A stretch of DNA of 64,000 nucleotides from UBA961 sp049426725 (GTDB lineage: Bacteria; Bacteroidota; Ignavibacteria; Kapaibacteriales; UBA961): the NCBI GenBank assembly GCA_049426725.1, contig JBMSYN010000011.1:25615-89614 (forward strand), given 5' to 3'. Position 1 is the stretch's first letter; each line of letters begins with the position of its first letter. Positions 8,698 to 16,587 of this stretch are shown one piece after another. The translations under genes were made by a program, and so were the position numbers. The notes beneath the pieces were generated by a model that saw only the letters and a list, made by a program, of their open reading frames with translations, made no database searches and was not told where the DNA came from.

Positions 8698-9987
8698 CTA
8701 GAGAACAATGGATATGACAATTGTCAGTATTAATCCAATCATGAGTGGTATTGCTGTTCTTTTGACAATTTCTAAAGGTGAAACACCTATCAAGGCTGCG
8801 GCAAAAATCATGACTGCTGCTGCAGGTGACATGGTTCTGCCAAATGCCGATCCCAAAGCACCAAGAGCCCCAACATCGATTGCATTCTGCATATCCATTG
8901 CACTCATGGAGGGTAAAACGCCATTTGAGAAAGCGACGCTTGGGGCTGTTCCTGATCCTGAAATGACAGCCATTGCCCATACTGAGAGCGATCCTGCTAT
9001 GTGAGCGAATGGTCCGGCTTGTAATATGAATGCGATGATTGATTGCATGAAGCCAATTGATTCAAGTCCGGCAATGAAGCAATTTGCAGTGATGATGAGA
9101 GAGATTACTTGCGCATATCCAAAACCAAGTCCTTTGAAAAATTCATTCGTCAATGTTGAAATACGCTTTGCATTGAACAGAATCAGCAGGAATCCGAAAA
9201 ATATCATTGCATGAGAAACGGGAAGTCCTTGCGGATATATTGTCAACAGCTGAGCAAACAAAGGATTCCCTGGTCTTACCAATAATAGTGTCAAGATTGG
9301 CAATGGCGGCATGATTGCTTTCAACAAGGTGGGATGATGATCTTCTTCATGTTCACGCCCTGTATAAGCAATCTCTTGAGTTGGTTGTTTCAAATAGGAT
9401 AATGCTACAAATACAATCACTGCAATGGAAAATGCAAGAACTTCATATTGGACAAGCGAATCCATTACTTGAGGCAGCGGTGCTCCAGTGCCAACTTGTA
9501 TGGAAACAACTTCAGGCTCTCCGGGATTCAACAAATCGCCTCCACCCGATGATCCAAGTACCAAAGCGGATGCGGCAATCAATGGATGAAATCCGGCTGC
9601 GGTGAGAATTGGGATGAGAATCGGTCCAACAGCCGCTGCAGCCGCGGTTTGACTTGGGATGGCAATATTGGTGAGGAAGCCTACGATGCAACTTCCCGGT
9701 AAAAGAAACCAAGAGAGTTTTTTTATGGGCACAAGAATATAATGTACCATTGCTTTGTCGCAACCGGTCATTCGGAGCAAGAAAGCATACCCCATTGAAG
9801 CACAGATTGGCGCGATTGTTTTGCCTTCGCCCATGGATTGTTGAAATTCATCGAAAATACCAAAGACATCACCCGATGCAATTCCCAATGCAATGCCTGC
9901 CATAAACAAAACGAAGCGCACATCAATCCCTTTGATGAGTGCGAATCCGGCTAGTAGTATGATGAGTATTCCAATTGATTCTATCAT
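8698..9987 (-). CDS. DcuC-type anaerobic C4-dicarboxylate transporter family membrane protein
   Basis: A 429-residue polytopic membrane protein with about 11-12 hydrophobic segments. It shows DcuC-like blocks: ASMGYAFLLRMTGCDKAMVHYIL, a TNIAIPSQTAAAAAVGPILIP segment and GSSGGGDLLNPGEPEVVS. DcuC proteins exchange or export C4-dicarboxylates such as succinate under anaerobic conditions. A related ion-transporter superfamily member with another substrate cannot be excluded. It stands alone on the minus strand, divergent from the DedA gene across 217 bases. Its last codons start 69 bases upstream of the DUF1800 ATG with no clear terminator between. Confidence 0.78.
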   Translation of the reverse strand: MIESIGILIILLAGFALIKGIDVRFVLFMAGIALGIASGDVFGIFDEFQQSMGEGKTIAPICASMGYAFLLRMTGCDKAMVHYILVPIKKLSWFLLPGSCIVGFLTNIAIPSQTAAAAAVGPILIPILTAAGFHPLIAASALVLGSSGGGDLLNPGEPEVVSIQVGTGAPLPQVMDSLVQYEVLAFSIAVIVFVALSYLKQPTQEIAYTGREHEEDHHPTLLKAIMPPLPILTLLLVRPGNPLFAQLLTIYPQGLPVSHAMIFFGFLLILFNAKRISTLTNEFFKGLGFGYAQVISLIITANCFIAGLESIGFMQSIIAFILQAGPFAHIAGSLSVWAMAVISGSGTAPSVAFSNGVLPSMSAMDMQNAIDVGALGALGSAFGRTMSPAAAVMIFAAALIGVSPLEIVKRTAIPLMIGLILTIVISIVL

Positions 9988-10158
9988 GATTTCAATGAAT
10001 GTGTTTTGCTTTTTTACTCAAAAATCAAAATGTAAAATACTGCATGTTTTGTAAATAACTGATAGTTTAGCAAAATGAAGGTACATTTCTACAAGAATAG
10101 AACCTTTGACATGTTTTCAGGAAATAATCAATTACCTTTGAGTATGCATGCAATGATC

Positions 10159-10175
10159 GCAATGATGTTCATTGC
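10159..10175. other. Perfect 7-bp inverted repeat upstream of the dedA-like gene
   Basis: GCAATGA-TGT-TCATTGC lies in the 217-base divergent region 9988-10204, preceded by a direct copy of GCAATGAT. It could be an operator half-site pair or a small hairpin. I see no other structure and no convincing promoter in this spacer. Confidence 0.3.
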
Positions 10176-10204
10176 CCTCCAATTTCATTTTATAGCGTGT
10201 AATA

Positions 10205-10825
10205 ATGCTTGAATCATTAGTTTCTTTTTTGCAAAGTCTGCCTCTTGATGGGATAATATTTGCCGCCTTTCTCTTGACATGCATTGAGAATATTTTTCCA
10301 CCTTCGCCAAGTGATGTATTGCTGGTGTTTATCGGGACATTGATTGATGGAGATATTCTCCGATTCCTGATTGTTTTGAGTTCGGCAACTGCGGGCAGTA
10401 CTGTGGGTTTTTATATCATGTTCATCATTGGTTCCAAAATGGGGCATGTTTTTACAGATCGCCCAAGATTTCTATTCATGCAAAGAAGTACTATTCTCAA
10501 AGCAGAAGAATGGTTCCGGAAATATGGATTGAGTTTGATTGTCGCGAATCGTTTTTTATCAGGAACAAGAGCCGTGATATCATTCGTCGCGGGTGCATCG
10601 AATGTGAATGTTTCATCAGCAATTGTATTGTCTCTCATCAGCGCACTCATTTGGAATGGCATATTACTCTATGCCGGCAATTTGCTTGGTGAACATTGGC
10701 GTGATATTGGTACATATCTTGAGGTTTATGGAAGATCCATCACTCCAATTCTTCTACTCTTGATTTTGATTGCCACAGGCTATTGGTGGATTCAAAAAAA
10801 GAAAAAAGAAAGAAAAGTACATTAA
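10205..10825 (+). CDS. DedA family membrane protein
   Basis: A 206-residue DedA/SNARE-associated (VTT) domain protein. It has the N-terminal ENIFPPSPSDVLL re-entrant segment, a conserved glycine-rich helix (AGSTVGFYIM) and the second signature NRFLSGTRAVISFVAGASNV around residues 117-138, followed by C-terminal hydrophobic helices and a Lys-rich tail. Family members act in the inner membrane, and some recycle undecaprenyl phosphate or phosphatidylethanolamine as flippases. The acidic residue in the first re-entrant loop (E27) and the Arg of the second are present. It converges with the M61 peptidase gene and overlaps its end by 4 bases. Confidence 0.9.
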   Translation: MLESLVSFLQSLPLDGIIFAAFLLTCIENIFPPSPSDVLLVFIGTLIDGDILRFLIVLSSATAGSTVGFYIMFIIGSKMGHVFTDRPRFLFMQRSTILKAEEWFRKYGLSLIVANRFLSGTRAVISFVAGASNVNVSSAIVLSLISALIWNGILLYAGNLLGEHWRDIGTYLEVYGRSITPILLLLILIATGYWWIQKKKKERKVH

Positions 10826-12669
10826 CCATGAAGCCAGAATTCAAGCAATCTTTCTTGCTCATGTGTAATCGCATCTGCAATCTTAAGTGAATACGTTGTT
10901 GCGGGAATAAGTTGAACATGCGTTTCATATATTCTACCATCACATTGCGCAAGAACATGAGCAGGTTGCTCACAACCATTCGATTGCAAGGCATTGATCA
11001 ACATGGATCTGGAATTGACTCTTTTGCCATTCACCGCGATGATTTCATCATCAATTCCAATGCCTGCTTTATCTGCCGGAGAATTTTTTTCAACCTCTCG
11101 AATAAATATCCTTCCATGATCTTCAGAGACATTGCATCCGAAGAAAATCTGTGATTTCCGAGGGTGGAATGGTCGATAATCGCCATACCATTCTTGAGCA
11201 GTTAGTAATTGTTGCTCTTTCCATTCGAGTCCGATATAATTGAATATGGCTTGATATGGCAATTCTTCCGTTCCATTATGCCAAGCATCAAATTCTTCTT
11301 TGATTGCAACATTGCAATGTGTTTCAATGATGGAGATGATGTCTTCTTCGGTAAATCCTTTTTGTCCATCTGATTTGTATAGTTTCCACATTTCTTGCAA
11401 TGCATGTTCCAATTTATGTTTCCCACCTGACTTATGAATAATGAGAATATCCATTAGCAATGCAACAATACCTCCTTTGGTATAATAAGAAGGGAATTGA
11501 TTATGCTGATCGGGGCTCATGGAATACAGTTTTGTCCAGGCGAGGAAAGAGCTGTCTTTCAATGACATGGAAAATCTTCCGGGTACTCTTGCTAGTTTGC
11601 CGAGATGCGATTGAGCCAGAACTGAAAGATATTCGTCGCGTGAGTAAAAGCCGCTTCGATATGAAAGTAAATCATCATAATAAGATGTCCAGCCTTCGGC
11701 AAGCCAGAGCATGCGAGTATAATTTTCTTGTTCATAATTGAAAGGACCAAGTTCAATCGGCCGTATGCGTTTGACATTCCATGTATGGAAGAATTCATGA
11801 ACAAGTAAAGCCATCATGCCTTGTGCTGTTGTTTTATCAAGAAATGCCGATGGTTCAACCGCACTCACATTGCATCGAAGATGCTCCAGACCGCCACGCA
11901 AACCTTCTCCTACCAATAAGAAAAAAACATAGCGATCATAGGGCAAATCTCCCCAAAATTGATGCTGAATCTCAACTGCTCTTTTGATTTCTCCCTTGAT
12001 CCAATCGATGTCGATGGATTCTTGACTAACGACGGCGATTTCATGAATGCTTCCTGCGACTTCAAAGGTGGTGCAATGATGATTGCCAATTTCTATGGGT
12101 GAATCAATCAATATGTGATAATTCAAAGCTCCAAATGTTGTCTTGTTTCCAACTATGTTCTTATCAGTAGGTGAGAGCGCCGTGGTGATTGTCTTCCAAT
12201 TCACATGTTCTCTATTGATCCTCACATGATGAATCTCTTCCATTCTTCCTTCCACATACATCAAGCAAGCAACAGGCATGATGAAAGCATGATTGCGATT
12301 GACATGCGAAGTGCGCACTCCACGATCATTGGCGAAGTAGTCATAACTAACGACAATGTCGGACTGATTGGGATTTTCAATGAGGATGATATGTTTCTCG
12401 AGCCATTTCCAATGCAAGGCATTTCCGGATGTATCATGAATCGTAATTGCATGTTGATGAGCATTCATGTCTCGGACTTTATAACTCCCCGGAATCCAAA
12501 CCGGACTCTTCAGTATGAGTTGTTGACCGGCATTATTTCTGATTGTCATGCGAATTGAAATGCAATGTCTGGTCGCATGTTCAAATGAGATATCATAGAT
12601 GATATTTGCTTCTGTGCCAATCAATTGCGCATCTGTTTGTTCTATGATGAATGGTGTCTGCATTGTCAT
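10822..12669 (-). CDS. M61 family metallopeptidase with PDZ domain (glycyl aminopeptidase-like)
   Basis: A 615-residue M61 peptidase. The zinc site HEFFH is at residues 291-295 and the third ligand lies in LWLAEGWTSYY (Glu325). The N-terminal beta-sandwich region carries PVWIPGSYKVRDMNAH, typical of the family. A PDZ domain lies near residues 505-590 (SPADKAGIGIDDEIIAVNG). No signal peptide is visible, so it is probably cytoplasmic. Characterised relatives remove N-terminal glycine or alanine. The start may be Met1 or Met3. Upstream, the rlu-like gene is closed by its own terminator, so this gene is likely transcribed separately. Confidence 0.92.
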   Translation of the reverse strand: MTMQTPFIIEQTDAQLIGTEANIIYDISFEHATRHCISIRMTIRNNAGQQLILKSPVWIPGSYKVRDMNAHQHAITIHDTSGNALHWKWLEKHIILIENPNQSDIVVSYDYFANDRGVRTSHVNRNHAFIMPVACLMYVEGRMEEIHHVRINREHVNWKTITTALSPTDKNIVGNKTTFGALNYHILIDSPIEIGNHHCTTFEVAGSIHEIAVVSQESIDIDWIKGEIKRAVEIQHQFWGDLPYDRYVFFLLVGEGLRGGLEHLRCNVSAVEPSAFLDKTTAQGMMALLVHEFFHTWNVKRIRPIELGPFNYEQENYTRMLWLAEGWTSYYDDLLSYRSGFYSRDEYLSVLAQSHLGKLARVPGRFSMSLKDSSFLAWTKLYSMSPDQHNQFPSYYTKGGIVALLMDILIIHKSGGKHKLEHALQEMWKLYKSDGQKGFTEEDIISIIETHCNVAIKEEFDAWHNGTEELPYQAIFNYIGLEWKEQQLLTAQEWYGDYRPFHPRKSQIFFGCNVSEDHGRIFIREVEKNSPADKAGIGIDDEIIAVNGKRVNSRSMLINALQSNGCEQPAHVLAQCDGRIYETHVQLIPATTYSLKIADAITHEQERLLEFWLHG

Positions 12670-12683
12670 TTACAGTATTGTTT

Positions 12684-12717
12684 AAAAAAAAGGACGCTCC
12701 CAAAAAGGGGCGCCCTT
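12684..12717 (-). terminator. Intrinsic terminator of the rlu-like gene
   Basis: On the minus strand the sequence AAGGGCGCCCC, a 5-base T loop and GGGAGCGTCCTT form a stem with one G-U pair and one bulge, followed by about seven T. It lies 19 bases after the rlu-like stop and just before the M61 start codon. Confidence 0.8.
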
Positions 12718-12735
12718 TGCATCATTCAATGTGTA

Positions 12736-14400
12736 TCAATCCAAATTTTCGGCGATTTCATTTTTCCATTCTTTGTAAATGGAGCGCCATGCTTTTTTGT
12801 TGGGCTGATCTTCTTTGCTTACGGGGCTTCCGGGAGGAACAACTTTATAATCATCCGGAACGATATATGGCTCAATTGGTTCTTCAGCGGATTTCAGAAG
12901 TTTGCCGATCTCGCGATCATCCAATCTTCTCCATGAACCCGGATGGAAATTCTTTACGGTCAAATGTCCGATTGCTGTTCTCTCGAATGCAAGTGTTTCC
13001 AAGCCATATTCCTTCAATGCTGTGCGAATATCCGTTGGTGTGGAAGTACGCACTTCAAATCGAAGCCAGCAATTGCGAGAATTCACTTTTTCAAGTTCTA
13101 CGGTGACATGTTCTTCGGTTTGAGTTCTCACGAAATCATGTATTCTCGTAACCTCTTCAATCGATTGCAATGGTCTATGAACTTTGATGCGATATGTCTT
13201 TGCGATGTTTTGCAATTCTGCACCATAAGAACGCTTGCAATTCAAATCATTCGTATAGATGATCATTCCGCTGGATGCTATTTCGAGGCAACCCAAAGGT
13301 GCAAACCATCCGAATTTGTTTTTCATCAATCGGTAGATTGAAGGTACGGACATTTCATTTGATCCGGAGAAATGTCTTCCTTTGTGTACGGCAATGTACA
13401 TCTTGTCCAAATTCTGATTGACAGGTATACCATTGATTTCAAACATGTCCCGATTAATACGAACTCTTGCATTTGGATTGGTGACGATTTCACCATTGAC
13501 GGAAACCAATCCTTCACGTATTGCTCTGAGACAAATTCTTGGGGATCCATAATCACATTTCGAAATTGCTTTCACCAATGTAATTGGTCGATTCATTGGA
13601 TTGCGATAGAAGTCGCCCCCGCCGCCTCCACCTCGATAGTCTTGTTGATAGCGATCATCGCCATAATTGCGAGGACGCATCGTTCTTTGTTCACCATATC
13701 CGCGATCATCGAATTGGCGAGGTCTGCGCTCATAATTGTCATACCCACCACCTTGGCGACCATATTGCGGGCGATCTCCATATTCTCGACGAGGTCTATA
13801 ATCAGAACGCTGTTCATAGGAACGACGATTGTCATAGCCGCCGCCACCGCGATTGTCATACCCACCGCCACCACGATTGTCATAGCCTCCGCCACCACGA
13901 TTGTCATACCCACCACCTTGGCGACCATATTGCGGACGATCTCCATATTCACGGCGGGGTCTGAAGTCTTGACGATATCCACCCGAGCCACCTTCTTGGC
14001 TGCGGGGATATCTGTTCTGATACTCACGGTTGGGTCTATCAGAGCCATAATTGCTCTGGCGATAATTATCTTGAGACCTATATGGTCTTTGCTGTTGATC
14101 CCGTCTTTCATAACGGTTGTCGCCATAAGAAGGACGTCTATAATCCTGGCGATCTTGATAGTCCGGCCTTGAACCATATTGGTTCTGGCCACGACTAAGA
14201 TCACCGGATGATCTTTCTTCATCCGAGCTTCTACCATAAGAACGATAGGTTCTGGGTTTGCGCTCGCGATCTTGATTCCCCAAATCTTGGGATCCCTCAT
14301 TTACTGATGGACGACTTCCATCATAAGAATAAAGGGGTTGCTGAGATTCGGAATTCTCATTAAAAGAATTGTCATCCGAATCGGGTGTTGGATAACTCAT
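12736..14400 (-). CDS. RsuA/RluB-type pseudouridine synthase-like protein with Arg/Gly/Tyr-rich N-terminal domain and altered catalytic motifs
   Basis: I place the start at the ATG at 14400 (554 residues) because GGAG stands 10 bases upstream and the longer frame adds unlikely sequence. Residues 1-270 are low complexity, rich in R, G, Y, D and Q, with four YDNR(GGGG) repeats at 165-192 and a duplicated module RPRREYGDRPQYGRQGGGYD at 147-166 and 202-221. An S4-like domain follows (about 272-330), then an RsuA/RluB-like fold (334-500: YIAVHKGRHFSG, RLMKNKFGWFAPLG, AKTYRIKVHRPL, IGHLTVKNFHPGSWRRL). The active-site block reads GCLEIASSG (370-378), so the universal catalytic Asp is Glu373 and the usual RQVRRM-type motif is not recognisable (SRNCWLRFEV in its place). 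It looks like an RNA-binding paralogue that may have lost synthase activity. It is preceded by a structured leader and closed by an intrinsic terminator. Confidence 0.85.
   Translation of the reverse strand: MSYPTPDSDDNSFNENSESQQPLYSYDGSRPSVNEGSQDLGNQDRERKPRTYRSYGRSSDEERSSGDLSRGQNQYGSRPDYQDRQDYRRPSYGDNRYERRDQQQRPYRSQDNYRQSNYGSDRPNREYQNRYPRSQEGGSGGYRQDFRPRREYGDRPQYGRQGGGYDNRGGGGYDNRGGGGYDNRGGGGYDNRRSYEQRSDYRPRREYGDRPQYGRQGGGYDNYERRPRQFDDRGYGEQRTMRPRNYGDDRYQQDYRGGGGGGDFYRNPMNRPITLVKAISKCDYGSPRICLRAIREGLVSVNGEIVTNPNARVRINRDMFEINGIPVNQNLDKMYIAVHKGRHFSGSNEMSVPSIYRLMKNKFGWFAPLGCLEIASSGMIIYTNDLNCKRSYGAELQNIAKTYRIKVHRPLQSIEEVTRIHDFVRTQTEEHVTVELEKVNSRNCWLRFEVRTSTPTDIRTALKEYGLETLAFERTAIGHLTVKNFHPGSWRRLDDREIGKLLKSAEEPIEPYIVPDDYKVVPPGSPVSKEDQPNKKAWRSIYKEWKNEIAENLD
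13738..13962 (-). repeat. Coding tandem and dispersed repeats in the rlu-like gene
   Basis: Four 24-base units encoding YDNRGGGG lie at 13825-13908. A 60-base unit encoding RPRREYGDRPQYGRQGGGYD occurs at 13903-13962 and again at 13738-13797, differing by a few third-position changes. The repeats stay in frame and make up most of the Arg/Gly-rich domain. Such arrays can change copy number by slippage. Confidence 0.9.
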
Positions 14401-14424
14401 AATATATACACTCCGCCTCTTGGG

Positions 14425-14447
14425 CAAAAAACGCGCTATCCCTGCGC
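14425..14447 (-). promoter_or_regulatory. Possible weak terminator/attenuator just upstream of the rlu-like start
   Basis: On the minus strand GCGC-AGGGATA-GCGC is followed one base later by six T, ending about 25 bases before the rlu-like ATG. The stem is only 4 bp, so termination would be partial at best. It could act as an attenuator together with the two upstream hairpins. Confidence 0.35.
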
Positions 14448-14458
14448 TAAATAAAATA

Positions 14459-14542
14459 ATGCAGTTTGGCTTCCTGCATCCCACAAAGCGTCTTGAAGTG
14501 TGGCAAGGAGGATACGGCCTTGTCAACAAATCCCTTCAAGAC
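14459..14542 (-). other. Structured leader region with nested stems upstream of the rlu-like gene
   Basis: Two hairpins are visible. At 14490-14542 an outer perfect 9-bp stem (GTCTTGAAG/CTTCAAGAC) encloses an inner 5-bp stem (CAAGG/CCTTG). At 14459-14479 a 6-bp stem ATGCAG/CTGCAT closes a 9-base loop. Neither is followed by a U-run on the minus strand, so they are not simple terminators of the glycosyltransferase gene ending at 14571. They fall in the 170-base spacer ahead of the rlu-like gene and may be an RNA leader or binding site. Function is inferred only. Confidence 0.45.
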
Positions 14543-14570
14543 AAATCTGAATTAACGAATACTTTTTATC

Positions 14571-15362
14571 CTATCTTAACAGTTCTCTTACAGATCTTTT
14601 CATTATATGTGGTAATAGATGAAAAAACAAGGAACGCATCTGTTTTAGTTTCCAAAAACCAAATTCACGGAATGTCATCGCTCTTCTGGCTTTGAGGTCC
14701 GGCTCTATTCCAAGTTTTTTTATGACATTAAGAGCTTCAATTTCCCAAACTCCTTTGATCACTGTATTGCACGAGGGTAACAATGTGTGATTGGAGGCAT
14801 AGAAACCATCAATTTCATCAGTTCTCGGAGTGCCTATTTCTTCAAAATCCCATGCTGATTCACCTTTTCTCAAAAGATTCATCAATACATCTTTTTTCCA
14901 AACAGAAAAGACCACAGATGATCTATACACAGAACCGGGCGATATGGATGAAACCATATCATCTACTCTGCAATCGCCTTCGGGCGTGGGATTCAATCGA
15001 AGATAATTCCACCTTTCAGTCATGCATCTCTGGATGAGTGATTCAACCTTGTGGGAATTCACATTCTCGATTAGGAATAAATCTTCGATATAAAGCAATA
15101 CATATTCTTCTTTTATGTTCTTCAGAGCAAAAAGAAGATTATCCGACCAAGAGATGTCGGAGCCTGTAATGATTGACGAGACATTGGGGAAGTCTGCTGC
15201 TTCTGTATTCGACAATAAATAAACAGGATAAGGGCAATTACTCCAAAATCTTCTCAACAAGGTTATGCAAGGCCCCCATAAGTCCTTGTATCTGTCACAT
15301 GATACGATAAGAACGGCGCAATTTCCGGTCGAATCGGGGTGTTTCATGTGATACTCTGTCAT
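14571..15362 (-). CDS. Putative glycosyltransferase-like protein (GT-A-type nucleotide-sugar binding region)
   Basis: A 263-residue protein I cannot assign to a named family. It begins with a GT-A-like first strand (CAVLIVSCDRYKDLWGPCI), continues with YPVYLLSNTEA, and has an acidic motif in EYVLLYIEDLFLIENVN that could be a metal or nucleotide-sugar site. Further along come a SVWKKDVLMNLL segment and a WDFEEIGTPRTDE acidic stretch, as in several capsule or LPS transferases. No transmembrane segment or signal peptide is seen. An alternative start is Met6. It lies 55 bases after a GT4 gene on the same strand, so a role in surface-glycan assembly is likely but not proven. Confidence 0.65.
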   Translation of the reverse strand: MTEYHMKHPDSTGNCAVLIVSCDRYKDLWGPCITLLRRFWSNCPYPVYLLSNTEAADFPNVSSIITGSDISWSDNLLFALKNIKEEYVLLYIEDLFLIENVNSHKVESLIQRCMTERWNYLRLNPTPEGDCRVDDMVSSISPGSVYRSSVVFSVWKKDVLMNLLRKGESAWDFEEIGTPRTDEIDGFYASNHTLLPSCNTVIKGVWEIEALNVIKKLGIEPDLKARRAMTFREFGFWKLKQMRSLFFHLLPHIMKRSVRELLR

Positions 15363-15417
15363 AAAATCGAAACAAACTTACAAAAAACAATCATAATGAT
15401 GACCATTTGAATCTTAT

Positions 15418-16587
15418 TTACTGAAAGGACTCTATTGCTCTGAGTAATCTTTGGCAGTCTTGGCTCCAATTATACATTTCTCTAAAGGCTTGGACCCCTT
15501 TTGAAGACATTTCTAGCACATTGGATTGAAGCATCTTTTCGATCAAATATGCTATAGCTTGGGGTGTTTCGCAATTGCCATAGATACCTGCACCTGTCTG
15601 ATCAAGCAATCGCTTCATGGGCTTTAGGCCGGAACTGATGATTGGTTTTCCGCATGCCATATAATCAAATGCTTTATTTGGAAGAGTAAATTGACGAAAC
15701 TGCTGCTCTGCATAGGGTAGGATGCCTATGTCTGTTCTACCATATAGTTCATTCAAATCCTTTGCCAGATAGGAACCGGTAAACTCTATTCTATCGAAAG
15801 ACGCACATTTTTTTGCAACTGAGCGAACATCTTCAAAGGTCTCACCTGTGCCTGCCAGTAAAAGGCGGATTTGTGAATGATTTCTTGCCGCAATATCAAA
15901 CCCTTTGACAAGCATTTCCAAATTTCGCTCGAGTGTGAAATATCCGTGATGACCAAATATTGTTGGAGGTATTGAAGAGCCTTTGCGAATGCTTTCTACG
16001 CTTTGTTCATCGGGTGTATTATGTACGATGAACATAGATTCAAAAGGCACATTGTATTGATCATGCAAGCGATCATTTTGTTCTTCGCACACAGTGATGA
16101 TGGCATTGGCATTACGAACGGCAAATGCTTCCATTGCATCCGGAATGCGGAGCTGATGAACAGCTAATTTTGACAATATATTCGTATTGTACTTTTTCCA
16201 TTCTCTCATCGCAGCAGGGTAATGCTCTGCCATATCCAAAATGATTGGGATATTGTTGTTGTTTGCTTTTACGCATGCCTGCGCGGGAATCATCTCTCTG
16301 CAGATGATCAATTGTGGATTGAATTCGTGAAGGATTGACGAAAGAGCAGAAGACCAAACGGGATTTCCGGGAAAACACGTTGACAGGAATCCCTTGCCTT
16401 TTCCGATGCGAATGATGGTATATCCATCCCTTTGCTCTCGAATTTCAGATTCCCCCGACCATTTGCATGCCATGACAACTTTATGTCCGCTGCCTGCCAA
16501 AAAAGAGCAAATTTTTTCTGCCCTCACTTCTTCCGGCACTTTGGCATTGACCACATATACTATTGTTTGTTTGTTCACTCTGTTCAA
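15418..16587 (-). CDS. Glycosyltransferase family 4 (GT-B fold)
   Basis: A 389-residue GT-B transferase. The N-terminal half contains the region around QLIICREMIPAQACVKA and a DMAEHYPAAMREW segment. The C-terminal half has GHHGYFTLERNLEMLVKGFDIAARN, LLLAGTGET, DRIEFTGSYLAKDLNELYGRTDIGILPY and the donor-binding PNKAFDYMACGKPIISSGL, with a K-A-F-D-Y-M variant of the E(x7)E region. Family members transfer sugars from nucleotide donors onto lipid-linked or LPS acceptors. The sugar cannot be read from sequence. It overlaps the end of accA by 4 bases and sits in a run with two other glycosyltransferases. Confidence 0.88.
   Translation of the reverse strand: MNRVNKQTIVYVVNAKVPEEVRAEKICSFLAGSGHKVVMACKWSGESEIREQRDGYTIIRIGKGKGFLSTCFPGNPVWSSALSSILHEFNPQLIICREMIPAQACVKANNNNIPIILDMAEHYPAAMREWKKYNTNILSKLAVHQLRIPDAMEAFAVRNANAIITVCEEQNDRLHDQYNVPFESMFIVHNTPDEQSVESIRKGSSIPPTIFGHHGYFTLERNLEMLVKGFDIAARNHSQIRLLLAGTGETFEDVRSVAKKCASFDRIEFTGSYLAKDLNELYGRTDIGILPYAEQQFRQFTLPNKAFDYMACGKPIISSGLKPMKRLLDQTGAGIYGNCETPQAIAYLIEKMLQSNVLEMSSKGVQAFREMYNWSQDCQRLLRAIESFQ

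Noticed and set aside
13825..13908. 24-base tandem repeats that resemble a CRISPR array
   Set aside because: The units are contiguous, lack spacers and stay in the coding frame of the rlu-like gene, encoding YDNRGGGG.
13372..14172. A 266-codon open frame on the plus strand opposite the Arg/Gly-rich domain, which looks like a gene
   Set aside because: It exists because the RG-rich repeats contain no stops on the opposite strand. Its sequence is a repetitive Ile/Thr/Ala-rich run with no family features, and the minus-strand gene has a clear SD and conserved domains.
14420..14695. A 91-codon plus-strand open frame in the spacer ahead of the rlu-like gene
   Set aside because: It has no recognisable domain, its middle crosses the hairpin region and its end overlaps the glycosyltransferase gene on the other strand.
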